Source of the DNA: an uncultured Lachnospiraceae bacterium
GTDB lineage: Bacteria > Bacillota > Clostridia > Lachnospirales > Lachnospiraceae
Reading direction: 5' to 3'
DNA: 64,000 bases
Assembly (NCBI GenBank): GCA_947652735.1
Contig: CANTEG010000005.1
Span: 1 to 64,000 of the forward strand
A program made the translations under genes and the position numbers. The notes beneath the pieces were generated by a model. That model saw only the letters and a program-made list of their open reading frames with translations, ran no database searches and had not been told where the DNA came from. Positions 46,865 to 55,978 of this stretch are shown piece after piece (positions within the stretch are counted from its first letter, which is position 1; the number at the start of each line of letters is the position of its first letter).

Positions 46865-47452
46865 ATGATTATAAAAAGCGCTGAGCTTGAGACTGTGTGT
46901 GGAATTACAAGTAAATTGCCAGATAACATGATGCCTGAAATTGCTTTTGCAGGTAAGTCAAATGTGGGGAAATCTTCACTGATTAATGGACTGTTAAACA
47001 GAAAGGCATTGGCAAGAACATCCCAATCACCGGGAAAAACGCAGACAATAAATTTTTACAATATAAATAAAGAACTTTATTTTGTTGATTTACCAGGGTA
47101 TGGGTATGCAAAGGTTTCCCAGGAAATACGAAATAAATGGGGAAAAATGATAGAGAGGTTTCTGCACACGTCAAGTCAGCTAAGGGTTATTTTCCTTCTT
47201 GTTGATATACGTCATGCACCAGGTGAAAATGATAAAACCATGTATGATTGGATATCAGCAAATGGGTATACCCCTATCATTATATGTACTAAGCTCGACA
47301 AGATAAAGAGAAGCCAGCAGGCGAAAAACATTAAGGTAATAAGAGATTCCCTGGGAGTGGAAAAGGGAACAAAAATAATCCCCTTTTCCGCTGTTACAAA
47401 ACAGGGAAAAGAGGAGATTTGGGACGTTATTCAGGCGACCATAGCTGATTAA
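46865..47452 (+). CDS. engB: Ribosome biogenesis GTP-binding protein EngB (YsxC/YihA)
   Basis: Small essential GTPase for 50S assembly. G1 AGKSNVGKSSLING (near 31), G2/G3 TSQSPGKTQTINFY and VDLPGYGYAKVS, G4 CTKLDKIKRSQ and G5 SAVTKQG are all intact over 195 residues. GGAG lies before the start, 15 bases after clpX. Its last 26 bases overlap the 3' end of the convergent DUF4364 gene. Confidence 0.95.
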   Translation: MIIKSAELETVCGITSKLPDNMMPEIAFAGKSNVGKSSLINGLLNRKALARTSQSPGKTQTINFYNINKELYFVDLPGYGYAKVSQEIRNKWGKMIERFLHTSSQLRVIFLLVDIRHAPGENDKTMYDWISANGYTPIIICTKLDKIKRSQQAKNIKVIRDSLGVEKGTKIIPFSAVTKQGKEEIWDVIQATIAD

Positions 47453-47948
47453 TCAGATAATCATATACGGCCGAGCTTTTTGAACGCCAGTTGTTGCATA
47501 TGGTTTCAGCCTGTGATTTGGTCGGAACGTCAAATTTTATGTCTACAAGAGTTTCGCGGCGGTCTTTTATGACGCATGAAACTGTATACCAGTTTTTGTC
47601 GTTATAGAAGTAGTCCGCGTATATTTCAGATTCATTTTTTACATTTATTTTCTCATTTTCAAGATATTCCAATATATCCTGTTTAATTGCATATGGGAGT
47701 CTGTTTTCAAACAAAGACAAGGCTTCTTCGCCTGAGTTGGTAATCTTATAGTGTATTGTGTCCCTTATGGTGTCGGTAGAAATAAATTTATTGGATATTA
47801 GCTCGCTTAATGCCTCGTGCAGGTTAAATACGGTTGTGTATTCGCGGTCTATTATGAAATTAGAAATAAGGCTGTTGGTCATTGTGTAATCAGTTCTGTC
47901 CAGCATAAACAAAATGATTAATTTATATAAAAGAAGTCCGTCTGACAT
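47427..47948 (-). CDS. DUF4364 family protein
   Basis: 173-residue soluble protein of a Clostridia family. The first 90 residues look like a winged helix (LIILFMLDRTDYTMTNSLIS, then a region ending HYKITNSGEEALSLFENRLP), so a regulatory role is possible but unproven. The start at 47948 (MSDGLLLYK) is set by AGGAG 8 bases upstream on the minus strand; an earlier Met at 47978 has no such site. It converges on and overlaps engB by 26 bases. Confidence 0.82.
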   Translation of the reverse strand: MSDGLLLYKLIILFMLDRTDYTMTNSLISNFIIDREYTTVFNLHEALSELISNKFISTDTIRDTIHYKITNSGEEALSLFENRLPYAIKQDILEYLENEKINVKNESEIYADYFYNDKNWYTVSCVIKDRRETLVDIKFDVPTKSQAETICNNWRSKSSAVYDYLINQLWSPE

Positions 47949-48077
47949 TGTTTTTCTCCTAAAGTATACTTCATTCAATATACGATATTAATTACAAAAA
48001 ATCAAGAAAATATTATTTTATGGTTTACTCTTATAAAATTATATGTTAATATGTTATTAGTCTTTAGACGTGTAACA

Positions 48078-48106
48078 TTGTCAAATTTTCAGTATTCGAT
48101 TTAAAT
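48078..48106 (+). promoter_or_regulatory. Probable promoter of rho
   Basis: TTGTCA (48078-48083) and TTAAAT (48101-48106), 17 bases apart, about 64 bases before the rho start. The rest of the 221 bases between the DUF4364 start and rho is AT-rich with no further structure I can support. Confidence 0.45.
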
Positions 48107-48169
48107 ACCCTAGAAAATTTTTGTAAGATATGTAATAAATGTACTACATGAGTAAAAAAAGGAGATTGT

Positions 48170-49690
48170 ATGGATTTTAAAAAAGCGTCATTAGCGGAGC
48201 TTCGGGCATATGCTAAGGAAAAGGGAATACGAAATATTTCAACACTGAAAAAGGGTGAGCTGGCTCAACTGTTAGAGAATGTAGAAAAAATGACATCAAA
48301 AAAAGGCGATGCTGCTACATCGGCACCGACATCGGGGGAAGTTGAAAAAAAGCCTGAAAGTAAAGTTGAAAAAAAATCAGAAAGTAAGCTGGAAAGCAAG
48401 GTTGAAACGAATCAGGCAAAGACAGGAAAGCCAGAGCAAAAAACTTATACAAAGTCCACGCAGCCGCGTGACGAGATAAAAAAGGAAGACGGCATACAGG
48501 AAGCAAAATCCGAACCGGTTATGCTTACATTTGACGGACAGGAATACAACAGGGACCTTGACAGCGGTGATGAGGCAAATGGTATTCTTGAAGTAATGTC
48601 AGATGGTTATGGTTTTATTAGAACAGCCAATTATCTGCCAGGTGACAAGGATATTTATGTTTCACCGATTCAAATTAGAAGATTTGGACTCAAAAAAGGA
48701 GATATTATAAGCGGACCAATCAGGCTCAAAACACAGGGTGAAAAATTTAGTGCATTACTTTATATAAAGAGTATCAATGGATTTTTACCTTCTGAGGCGG
48801 CAAAACGAGTTCCGTTTGAGGATCTTACTCCGATTTTCCCGAATGAAAGAATTAGTCTTGATACAAACGGTGCACCTGTAGCAATTCGTATCGTTGACTT
48901 GTTAAGTCCTATTGGTAAAGGTCAGAGAGGTATGATTGTTTCACCTCCTAAGGCAGGTAAGACAACACTTTTGAAGGCTATCGCTAAAAGTATAAGCAGA
49001 AATAACAGGGACATGCATTTAATTGTTCTTCTGATTGATGAGCGTCCAGAGGAAGTTACTGATATCAGGGAGTCTATAGAGGGAGAAAATGTCGAGGTAA
49101 TTTATTCTACTTTTGATGAGCTGCCTGAACATCATAAGAGAGTTTCGGAGATGGTGATTGAGAGAGCAAAAAGGCTTGTTGAGCATAAGAAGGATGTTGT
49201 TATTTTACTGGACAGTATCACAAGACTTGCAAGGGCGTATAACCTTACTGTTCCACCAAGTGGAAGAACGCTCTCAGGAGGTCTTGATCCGGCAGCACTT
49301 CATATGCCAAAAAGGTTTTTTGGTGCAGCCAGAAACATGAGAGAGGGTGGAAGTCTTACAATTCTTGCAACAGCTCTTGTAGAGACGGGAAGCAGAATGG
49401 ATGATGTCGTATTTGAGGAATTCAAAGGAACAGGTAACATGGAACTTGTCCTCGACAGAAAGTTGTCTGAGAAACGTATTTTCCCAGCTATTGATATAGC
49501 GAAATCGGGAACAAGACGTGATGATTTACTTCTCACAAAGGAGGAGCAGGAGGCAGTAAATGGTATTCATAAGGGCTTGTCAGGCTCAAAGGCTGACGAG
49601 ATGACAGAGGATGTACTTAAGCTGTTTGTAAGAACGAGAAACAACAAAGAATTTGTAGAATATATAAAGAAAACATTGCTCAGAAGATAA
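48170..49690 (+). CDS. rho: Transcription termination factor Rho
   Basis: Hexameric RNA-dependent ATPase that ends transcription. The Rho_N helical domain (residues 1-40: [27 protein letters not shown]) is followed by a Lys/Glu/Ser-rich insertion (about 45-120), then the RNA-binding cold-shock-like domain ([15 protein letters not shown], about 138-200) and the ATPase core with Walker [14 protein letters not shown] near 260, Walker [17 protein letters not shown] and the Q- and R-loops ([17 protein letters not shown]). Its 506 residues exceed the 420 of E. coli because of the charged insertion. AAAGGAG precedes it. Confidence 0.96.
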   Translation: MDFKKASLAELRAYAKEKGIRNISTLKKGELAQLLENVEKMTSKKGDAATSAPTSGEVEKKPESKVEKKSESKLESKVETNQAKTGKPEQKTYTKSTQPRDEIKKEDGIQEAKSEPVMLTFDGQEYNRDLDSGDEANGILEVMSDGYGFIRTANYLPGDKDIYVSPIQIRRFGLKKGDIISGPIRLKTQGEKFSALLYIKSINGFLPSEAAKRVPFEDLTPIFPNERISLDTNGAPVAIRIVDLLSPIGKGQRGMIVSPPKAGKTTLLKAIAKSISRNNRDMHLIVLLIDERPEEVTDIRESIEGENVEVIYSTFDELPEHHKRVSEMVIERAKRLVEHKKDVVILLDSITRLARAYNLTVPPSGRTLSGGLDPAALHMPKRFFGAARNMREGGSLTILATALVETGSRMDDVVFEEFKGTGNMELVLDRKLSEKRIFPAIDIAKSGTRRDDLLLTKEEQEAVNGIHKGLSGSKADEMTEDVLKLFVRTRNNKEFVEYIKKTLLRR

Positions 49691-49803
49691 AATTGTAAAA
49701 CTATATGTTTACTGTTATTACATCATCTTGTTGGGATTAAAATCCACAAGATTACCATAGATTTATGATTATGTATAAAAAGTCAGTTTTTTTAGAAAAA
49801 GAC

Positions 49804-49832
49804 TTGAATTTATATTACTGCTATGATAAAAT
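49804..49832 (+). promoter_or_regulatory. Promoter of rpmE with a short structured leader
   Basis: TTGAAT (49804-49809) and TAAAAT (49827-49832) with 17-base spacing. The leader of about 60 bases contains GTTGTGGGCGTGATAACTT. A CTTGTTGG/CCACAAG hairpin (about 49730-49753) lies after rho and could be its 3' structure. Confidence 0.5.
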
Positions 49833-49898
49833 ATCTATCGTTGTGGGCGTGATAACTTAGGTAAATCATGTATTATTATATATAGAGAGGTGAAAAAC

Positions 49899-50105
49899 AT
49901 GAGAGAAGGAATACATCCGGAATATTTTCAGGCAAAGGTTGTATGTAACTGTGGTAACGAGTTTGTAACAGGCTCTACAAAGAGTGATATTCACGTTGAG
50001 ATTTGCTCAAAGTGCCATTCATTTTATACAGGTCAGCAGAAGGCTGCACAGGCACGTGGTAGAATTGATAAGTTCAACCGTAAGTATGGCGTTTCTCAGG
50101 CATAG
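49899..50105 (+). CDS. rpmE: 50S ribosomal protein L31
   Basis: Large-subunit protein of 68 residues. The start at 49899 (MREGIHPEY) has GAGAGGTG 6 bases upstream; a GTG at 49890 lies in that site. It is the zinc-binding form: the Cys pairs CNC and CSKC (in VVCNCGNEF and [12 protein letters not shown]) form the ribbon. The basic C-terminus [11 protein letters not shown] is typical. It has its own promoter and terminator. Confidence 0.96.
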   Translation: MREGIHPEYFQAKVVCNCGNEFVTGSTKSDIHVEICSKCHSFYTGQQKAAQARGRIDKFNRKYGVSQA

Positions 50106-50126
50106 TTATTGACATAAGGTATATAT

Positions 50127-50160
50127 AAGGGCTGTCGCATGTTTGTGCCAGCCCTTTTTA
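50127..50160 (+). terminator. Rho-independent terminator after rpmE
   Basis: AAGGGCTG (50127-50134) pairs with CAGCCCTT (50149-50156), followed by TTTT. Confidence 0.85.
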
Positions 50161-50175
50161 CTTATGAAACATAAA

Positions 50176-50205
50176 TTGACATGGGCAAAATCATGTCACT
50201 GTAAT
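50176..50205 (+). promoter_or_regulatory. Promoter of the DUF1385 gene with an operator-like inverted repeat
   Basis: TTGACA (50176-50181) and TGTAAT (50200-50205), 18 bases apart. TGACATG (50177-50183) and CATGTCA (50192-50198) form a perfect 7-bp inverted repeat lying in the spacer, where a bound protein would block RNA polymerase. Confidence 0.5.
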
Positions 50206-50255
50206 AGCGTGGTTTTGTCCGTTCCAAACACATAAATGAAAAGGACAGGTGTAAT

Positions 50256-51302
50256 ATGGGACGAGTAAGCATTGGCGGACAGGCTGTACTTGAAGGAATT
50301 ATGATGAAAAATGATGACAAGTATGCAATAGCCGTAAGAAAGCCAAATAAAGAAATTGAATTAAAAATAGAGACGTACAAGCCTGCCGGAAAGAAAAGTG
50401 CCATTTTGAGATTTCCTATTATCAGAGGCGTTGTAAATTTCGTTGAGTCAATGGTGATAGGTGTCAAAACACTGACATACTCCGCAGATTTTCTTGAGGA
50501 GGAAGAAGATAGTGTTAATGAGAAAAATTCAGGCGATGAGGGAAATTTGGGTAATGAGGCAGATGCAGGTAACGATGTAAAATCAGTAAATGATGCAAAA
50601 CCTGATAAAAATTTGGTGGATGCTGATTTGAAAAACAGCGGAAAAGAATCGAAAGCAGAGAAAAGTAAATCAGATGATTTACTTATGTTTGGAACTGTTG
50701 CAATTGCCATAGTTATTGCAATAGGACTATTTATGCTGCTCCCTGCATTTTTGGTGTCACTGATTGACGGAGTAGTAAAAAACCATTTTTTTCTTGGTTT
50801 GATTGAAGGAGCTGTCAGGCTTACTATATTTATGGCGTATGTGCTTATTATTTCTAAGATGGAGGAAATAAACAGAACATACATGTATCATGGGGCAGAG
50901 CACAAATGCATAAATTGTCTGGAGCATGGGGACGATTTGACGGTAGAAAATGTACTGAAGCACTCCAGATTCCATAAAAGATGTGGAACAAGCTTTTTGA
51001 TTATTGTTATGTTAGTCAGTATTTTAGTGTTTATGTGTATTAAGACGGACACAGTCTGGTTAAGACTTTTATACCGGGTGCTGCTTGTTCCTGTAATTGC
51101 AGGTATTTCCTATGAATTTATTAAGTTTGCAGGAAGAAGCGAGTCGGCATTTGCAAATATTCTAAGTAAGCCAGGACTTTGGGTTCAGCGTTTTACGACG
51201 AAGGAACCGGATGCTGACATGGTAGAGGTGGCAATTACTGCGGTGGAAGGTGTTTTGGACTGGCGGAAATATTTGGAAGAACAAAGAGAGACACAATCGT
51301 AG
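50256..51302 (+). CDS. DUF1385 (YqhQ-type) membrane protein
   Basis: 348 residues. The start MGRVSIGGQAVLEGIMMK is the family hallmark. The core has membrane segments near 150-175, 185-205, 245-265 and 270-290 and the conserved MYHGAEHKCINCLEHG and HSRFHKRCGTSFL blocks with His and Cys that could bind a metal. An acidic Asn/Asp/Lys insertion lies at about 80-140. The role is unknown. In Clostridia it often lies beside prmC and prfA as here. Confidence 0.88.
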   Translation: MGRVSIGGQAVLEGIMMKNDDKYAIAVRKPNKEIELKIETYKPAGKKSAILRFPIIRGVVNFVESMVIGVKTLTYSADFLEEEEDSVNEKNSGDEGNLGNEADAGNDVKSVNDAKPDKNLVDADLKNSGKESKAEKSKSDDLLMFGTVAIAIVIAIGLFMLLPAFLVSLIDGVVKNHFFLGLIEGAVRLTIFMAYVLIISKMEEINRTYMYHGAEHKCINCLEHGDDLTVENVLKHSRFHKRCGTSFLIIVMLVSILVFMCIKTDTVWLRLLYRVLLVPVIAGISYEFIKFAGRSESAFANILSKPGLWVQRFTTKEPDADMVEVAITAVEGVLDWRKYLEEQRETQS

Positions 51303-51462
51303 CTTTTATTCTATAGGAGAAAGTACATTTGTAGTTTATATAGAAGCCATTATAGATGATATGATGGAAGGATATGCATATTTGTTAGTTGATATGGAAG
51401 TGTACACAGACTATGTAATGGAGAAGCATATCATAAGTATAGATTATATGCCAGAGGATTGA
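51250..51462 (+). CDS. Possible small acidic protein between the DUF1385 gene and prmC
   Basis: An open frame fills the 167-base gap. Its distal 50 residues (STFVVYIEAIIDDMMEGY, then YTDYVMEKHIISIDYMPED) read like a protein: acidic, with alternating hydrophobics. The start is unclear: GTG at 51250 lies inside the upstream gene, and the first downstream ATG pair (51361) lacks a ribosome binding site. A GGAG at 51316 has no in-frame standard start near it. It ends 7 bases before prmC. Confidence 0.3.
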   Translation: MFWTGGNIWKNKERHNRSFYSIGESTFVVYIEAIIDDMMEGYAYLLVDMEVYTDYVMEKHIISIDYMPED

Positions 51463-51469
51463 TTACAAT

Positions 51470-52336
51470 ATGCTGTTAAGGGAAATGTTAAAAAAGGGAA
51501 TAGATAAGCTCAAAAGCTGTAAGATTGAAAATGGTGAGCAGGATGCAAGGCTGATTGCCATGCATGTTTTGGAGCTTGATTATACGGGGCTGTTTATGAA
51601 GCTGGACAGCGAGGTGGATACTGAAACGGAAGCAGTGTACCACAGGCTTATTGAAAAGAGAGCTACCCATTATCCATGCCAGTATATTATCGGTACAACA
51701 GAGTTTATGGGCTATACGTTTCATGTGGCACCTGATGTCCTGATACCCCGCCCTGAGACTGAGCTTCTTGTGGAACAGGCATTAAGGCTTACGGATGTTG
51801 TTGCGTCCTGTAATGCACTTGATATGTGCTGTGGAACAGGCTGTATCGGAATTAGCTATAGTTTGAGAAGGAAACAGAACGGGTATACAGAGGACAAACT
51901 TACTATGGTTGACATTTCAGATGCCGCCATTGGTCTGTCAAAAAAGAACAGCTTTTGTCACAATTTGGAATGTGATATAATAAAGAGCGATTTGTTTGAA
52001 TTTAGGAAGTCACCTGAAAAAGTTTATGACTTGTATGATTTAATTATGACAAATCCTCCATACATAAGGAGTAAGGAAATTGATGACCTGATGGAGGAAG
52101 TCAGGGATTTTGAACCGAGGCTTGCTTTGGATGGAAGTGATGATGGGCTGTATTTTTACAGAAAAATTATTTTGGAAGCGGGGAATTATCTGCGTGATGG
52201 TGGACATTTACTTTGTGAAATCGGATATAATCAATACGATGAAGTTCAGGGTATCCTTGTAGATAACGGTTACAGGGATATAGAGCTTACTGCGGATTAT
52301 GCAGGCTTGGCTCGAATTGTGTCATGCCGTAAGTAA
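51470..52336 (+). CDS. prmC: Peptide chain release factor N5-glutamine methyltransferase
   Basis: Methylates the Gln of the GGQ motif of release factors using SAM. The methyltransferase domain shows DMCCGTGCIGISYSL (near 120) and the catalytic NPPYIRS (195-201), and LIPRPETELLVEQAL is the conserved substrate-domain joint. The 288 residues are normal. The start is preceded by AGAGGA at about 12 bases, which is a weak site. Its substrate RF1 is coded by the next gene. Confidence 0.94.
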   Translation: MLLREMLKKGIDKLKSCKIENGEQDARLIAMHVLELDYTGLFMKLDSEVDTETEAVYHRLIEKRATHYPCQYIIGTTEFMGYTFHVAPDVLIPRPETELLVEQALRLTDVVASCNALDMCCGTGCIGISYSLRRKQNGYTEDKLTMVDISDAAIGLSKKNSFCHNLECDIIKSDLFEFRKSPEKVYDLYDLIMTNPPYIRSKEIDDLMEEVRDFEPRLALDGSDDGLYFYRKIILEAGNYLRDGGHLLCEIGYNQYDEVQGILVDNGYRDIELTADYAGLARIVSCRK

Positions 52337-52494
52337 ATATCAGAAATGTATGATTGCTAAAATGTAATTGTGTTAACGACTGTATTTTAAGCAAGATGAG
52401 AAAACATATTATTTATGGAATATAGTTGTACACAAATGTCTGAAAAAATAGTGTTTCGCTTATGGCTATATTTTAAATAAAAGCAGGGATGAGG

Positions 52495-52521
52495 TGTCAC
52501 GTTGTTTCTGTGCACCGTGAC
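52495..52521 (+). promoter_or_regulatory. Hairpin just before the prfA ribosome binding site
   Basis: TGTCACG (52495-52501) pairs with CGTGACA (52515-52521). It ends about 6 bases before AAAGGAGG of prfA. No U run follows, so it could tune translation or mark an mRNA end. Confidence 0.4.
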
Positions 52522-52541
52522 ATTTAAAGGAGGATTATAAA

Positions 52542-53615
52542 ATGTTTGATAAGTTAGATGATTTAGTTGCAAGATTGGAGGAGCTTCAAAATCTGCTCAG
52601 TGACCCGTCTGTAGTTGGTGACCAGAACAGGTTCAGAAAGCTTATGAAGGAACAGAGTGAGCTTGCTCCTATTGTTGAAAAGTATAATGAATATAAGCAG
52701 GCAAAACAGACCATAGAGGACAGTCTGACAATGCTTGACGAGGAGAGCGACGAGGAGCTTAGGGAGCTTGCCAAGGAGGAGCTTAATGATGCAAAGCAGC
52801 AGCTTGAGCAGTGTGAGAATGATTTGAAAATTCTGCTTCTTCCAAAGGACCCTAACGATGATAAGAACGTTATTGTGGAAATAAGAGCAGGTGCAGGCGG
52901 TGATGAGGCAGCTCTTTTTGCTGCTGAAATATATCGTATGTATGTACATTATGCGGAAGGAAGACGTTGGAAGGTTGAGACTCTTGAGGTTGAGGAAATT
53001 GGCATAGGAGGAATGAAGTCTGTTTCGTTTATGGTTACAGGTTCAGGTGCATATTCTGTGCTCAAATACGAGAGTGGTGTTCACCGTGTGCAACGTGTAC
53101 CTGAAACAGAGTCAGGCGGACGTATTCATACCTCCACCATAAGTGTAGCTGTGCTTCCTGAGGCAGAAGAGGTTGATGTAACGATTGATGATAAGGATAT
53201 CAGAATAGATGTTATGCGTGCATCAGGTAATGGTGGTCAGTGTGTAAATACAACGGATTCAGCGGTAAGGCTGACACATTTCCCTACAGGAATTGTCGTG
53301 TACAGCCAGACTGAAAAATCACAGCTTCAAAATAAGGCAAAGGCCTTTGCACTTCTTCGTGCAAAGCTTTATGATATTGAGCAGCAAAAAGCACATGATG
53401 CGGAGGCAGAGCTTCGTAAAAGCCAGGTAGGAACAGGTGACAGGTCAGAAAAAATACGTACCTATAATTTTCCACAGGGACGTGTGACAGATCACAGAAT
53501 CGGCCTTACTTTGTATAAGCTCGACAAAATTATGGACGGGGATATACAGGAAATCATAGATGCCTGCATTGCGGCAGACCAGGCAGCAAAGTTAAGCAAA
53601 ATGCAGGAAGAATAA
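52542..53615 (+). CDS. prfA: Peptide chain release factor 1
   Basis: Reads UAA and UAG stop codons and triggers peptide release. The GGQ is at 231-233 in [20 protein letters not shown]; the TTDSAVR text is RF1-type rather than RF2-type. The motif [19 protein letters not shown] holds the codon-recognition region. The length, 357 residues, is normal and no programmed frameshift is seen. AAAGGAGG is 9 bases upstream. It follows prmC by 205 bases, which contain a hairpin. Confidence 0.96.
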   Translation: MFDKLDDLVARLEELQNLLSDPSVVGDQNRFRKLMKEQSELAPIVEKYNEYKQAKQTIEDSLTMLDEESDEELRELAKEELNDAKQQLEQCENDLKILLLPKDPNDDKNVIVEIRAGAGGDEAALFAAEIYRMYVHYAEGRRWKVETLEVEEIGIGGMKSVSFMVTGSGAYSVLKYESGVHRVQRVPETESGGRIHTSTISVAVLPEAEEVDVTIDDKDIRIDVMRASGNGGQCVNTTDSAVRLTHFPTGIVVYSQTEKSQLQNKAKAFALLRAKLYDIEQQKAHDAEAELRKSQVGTGDRSEKIRTYNFPQGRVTDHRIGLTLYKLDKIMDGDIQEIIDACIAADQAAKLSKMQEE

Positions 53616-53631
53616 AAAATTAAAAAAAGAC

Positions 53632-53660
53632 TTGCAAAATAGAACAAATGTTCGTATAAT
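53632..53660 (+). promoter_or_regulatory. Promoter with a LexA (SOS) box for the radical-SAM operon
   Basis: TTGCAA (53632-53637) and TATAAT (53655-53660) are 17 bases apart. In the spacer lies AGAACAAATGTTCG (53641-53654); its core GAAC-AAAT-GTTC matches the Gram-positive LexA site CGAACRNRYGTTYC at all inner positions. The ATG at 53667 falls where transcription should start, so the mRNA seems leaderless. Confidence 0.75.
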
Positions 53661-53666
53661 GGATAT

Positions 53667-55103
53667 ATGAACGAGATTTTGACAGGTTATACAATTCAGG
53701 AAAAATTGGAGATACTGGCAGATGCAGCGAAGTATGATGTTGCATGCACATCAAGCGGTTCGGATAGGAGAGGAAAGAAAGGATTTCTCGGTAACGCAAG
53801 TGCATGCGGCATATGCCACAGCTTTGCGGCAGATGGCAGATGCATTTCGCTGTTAAAAATACTTATGACAAATCATTGCGTTTATGATTGCAAGTATTGT
53901 GCAAACAGGGCAAGTAACGACATTCCGAGAGCCACATTTACTCCTGAGGAGATATGTGAGCTGACAATCGAATTTTACAAAAGAAATTATATCGAGGGGC
54001 TTTTCTTAAGCTCAGGTGTTCTGAAAAATCCAACTTACACAATGGAAAAAATGTGTGAGACTCTTTTATTGCTCAGAAACAAGTATTGCTTTAATGGCTA
54101 TATACACGTCAAAACAATTCCCGGTGCCTCGGATGAGGTGCTTGCAGCAGCGGGCTACCTTGCAGATAGAATAAGCGTAAACCTTGAACTTCCAACTGCG
54201 GAGGGTCTGTCTAAGCTTGCACCAAATAAAAGTTTTAAAACAATTCTTGACCCTATGGGAAAGGTGAGTGACACGATTGCAAGTCACAGGGCTGCCATAG
54301 GAAAAGACCCGCATATGGAGCGGAGCAGTGGAAATAAATATCTTCAAAACAGTATATTTTCAAAGGACAGGCTTGTCACAAAAGAAAGTAACAATGAAAT
54401 TCGGGTATCAGGTGAAAAGGCTCTTGTTCCGTCAGGAATGGGCAAGCTTACAAGAAGCTTTGCACCGGCAGGTCAGAGTACACAGATGATTATAGGAGCT
54501 ACAGGTGAAAGCGACTATACTTTGATTCAAACGACACAGAAGCTTTATCAGAGCTATGATTTAAAGCGTGTGTTTTATTCCGCCTATATACCGATTAATG
54601 AGGATAGTGTGCTGCCTGCTATTGGGACACCACCCCCTCTTTTGCGTGAACACAGGCTTTATCAGGCAGACTGGCTGCTTCGGTATTACGGTTTTTCGGC
54701 AGAGGAGCTTTTGTCGGAGGAGAAGCCTAATTTTAATGAACAGCTTGACCCTAAGTGTGACTGGGCATTGAGGCATTTGGAGTATTTTCCTTTGGACGTT
54801 CAAAAGGCACCGTATGATTTGCTTTTAAGAGTGCCGGGCATAGGACCTAAGTCCGCAGGAAGAATTATGTATGCAAGACGGTACGGGAGCTTGGATTTTG
54901 AAAGCCTCAAAAAAATGGGAGTCGTTTTAAAAAGGGCACATTATTTTATTATCTGCAATGGCAAGCAGATGTACAATACTCCTATAGAGGAGCACTTTAT
55001 AGAGAGGCAGCTTACGGACACAAACAGGCGGGACAACTGGAAAGTTGCAAACAGTAACATGACATATCAGCAGATGTCACTTTTTGATTATGGGATAGGG
55101 TAA
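53667..55103 (+). CDS. Radical SAM protein, putative DNA modification/repair (PDRSAM type)
   Basis: 478 residues. The radical-SAM cluster motif is Cys71-x3-Cys75-x2-Cys78 (CVYDCKYC). More Cys lie upstream (ACGICH). The start EKLEILADAAKYDVACTSSGS is typical of a family annotated as a putative DNA modification/repair radical SAM protein. The C-terminal part has a helix-hairpin-helix DNA-binding motif (LLRVPGIGPKSAGRIMYAR, near 390-410). The ATG at 53667 has no ribosome binding site and no later Met until residue 69, consistent with a leaderless transcript. An SOS box lies in the promoter. It forms a pair with the next gene, 4 bases away; the pair usually occurs together. Confidence 0.87.
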   Translation: MNEILTGYTIQEKLEILADAAKYDVACTSSGSDRRGKKGFLGNASACGICHSFAADGRCISLLKILMTNHCVYDCKYCANRASNDIPRATFTPEEICELTIEFYKRNYIEGLFLSSGVLKNPTYTMEKMCETLLLLRNKYCFNGYIHVKTIPGASDEVLAAAGYLADRISVNLELPTAEGLSKLAPNKSFKTILDPMGKVSDTIASHRAAIGKDPHMERSSGNKYLQNSIFSKDRLVTKESNNEIRVSGEKALVPSGMGKLTRSFAPAGQSTQMIIGATGESDYTLIQTTQKLYQSYDLKRVFYSAYIPINEDSVLPAIGTPPPLLREHRLYQADWLLRYYGFSAEELLSEEKPNFNEQLDPKCDWALRHLEYFPLDVQKAPYDLLLRVPGIGPKSAGRIMYARRYGSLDFESLKKMGVVLKRAHYFIICNGKQMYNTPIEEHFIERQLTDTNRRDNWKVANSNMTYQQMSLFDYGIG

Positions 55104-55107
55104 GCTT

Positions 55108-55875
55108 ATGAAGGTATTTTGTTGCAAGGATAAATTTGAGGATATGTTGACATGTATATATGATGCTTGGAGCTTTGCCCTTCAAAAAGGGCACGATAAT
55201 GTGAGACTGGTGAGGGAGCCTGTGTTCCAGCAGTCACTGTTTGATGAATATGTACATGTTGAGCCTGATAGCGAAAAAGTTGAAAAGGTTATCCGCTCAA
55301 TTAAAAGACAGATTTCCAATCAGGCGTATCTGTATATTTTTTATGCATCCCTTTCATCGGAGGAGGATGCATTGCAGAGTATGTATAACTTTCTAAGGGT
55401 TGGTTTTGCAGTAGGAGGACAGGTGTGTTCCATGTATGGCAATCCCCATGTTATGAGAATTGTGGAACTTAAGAGAAAAGTAGGAAATGAGAGCCATTAC
55501 TTTAGGGAGTTTGCCCGTTTTACCTCATTGGACAACAAGGTGTATGTATGCCATATAGAACCCAAAAGCAACGTGGTTATGATGGTAGGCAATCATTTTG
55601 CAGACAGGATGCCATCGGAGCATTGGATGATTATAGATGATAACAGAAGACTTGCGGCAGTGCATCCAAAGGATAGTGACAATTATTTAAGATACCTTAC
55701 GGATACTGAGTTTGAGACACTTTCCCATTCAGAGAACTATAAGGACAAATACACGGACATGTGGAAATCATTTTTTGATGCGATAGCCATAAAAGAGAGA
55801 AAGAATAAGGCGTGTCAGCGAAACATGTTTCCAGTATGGATGAGAAAGCATGCAGTTGAGTTTATGGAGGAGTAG
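55108..55875 (+). CDS. TIGR03915/DUF4130-type probable DNA metabolism protein
   Basis: 255 residues, partner of the upstream radical SAM gene. The N-terminal CIYDAWSFALQKGHDNVRLV and the middle KVYVCHIEPKSNVVMMVG, HFADRMPSEHWMIIDD and C-terminal RNMFPVWMRKHAVEFMEE blocks match the family. In the family this part can be fused to a uracil-DNA-glycosylase-like domain; here it is alone. It starts 4 bases after the radical SAM gene, so the two share the SOS-type promoter. The biochemical role is not known. Confidence 0.85.
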   Translation: MKVFCCKDKFEDMLTCIYDAWSFALQKGHDNVRLVREPVFQQSLFDEYVHVEPDSEKVEKVIRSIKRQISNQAYLYIFYASLSSEEDALQSMYNFLRVGFAVGGQVCSMYGNPHVMRIVELKRKVGNESHYFREFARFTSLDNKVYVCHIEPKSNVVMMVGNHFADRMPSEHWMIIDDNRRLAAVHPKDSDNYLRYLTDTEFETLSHSENYKDKYTDMWKSFFDAIAIKERKNKACQRNMFPVWMRKHAVEFMEE

Positions 55876-55927
55876 GAATTACTTTCTCTTTTTCAATAAA
55901 AATTTATCGAAAAACAATAAAAATATA

Positions 55928-55956
55928 TTGACTTTCAATATAAGAGGTAGTATTAT
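55928..55956 (+). promoter_or_regulatory. Promoter of the DUF2975 cassette
   Basis: TTGACT (55928-55933) and TATTAT (55951-55956) with exact 17-base spacing; a strong match. A leader of about 105 bases to the DUF2975 start contains a hairpin. Confidence 0.65.
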
Positions 55957-55978
55957 CCTTACAGAAACATTTTTGTTG

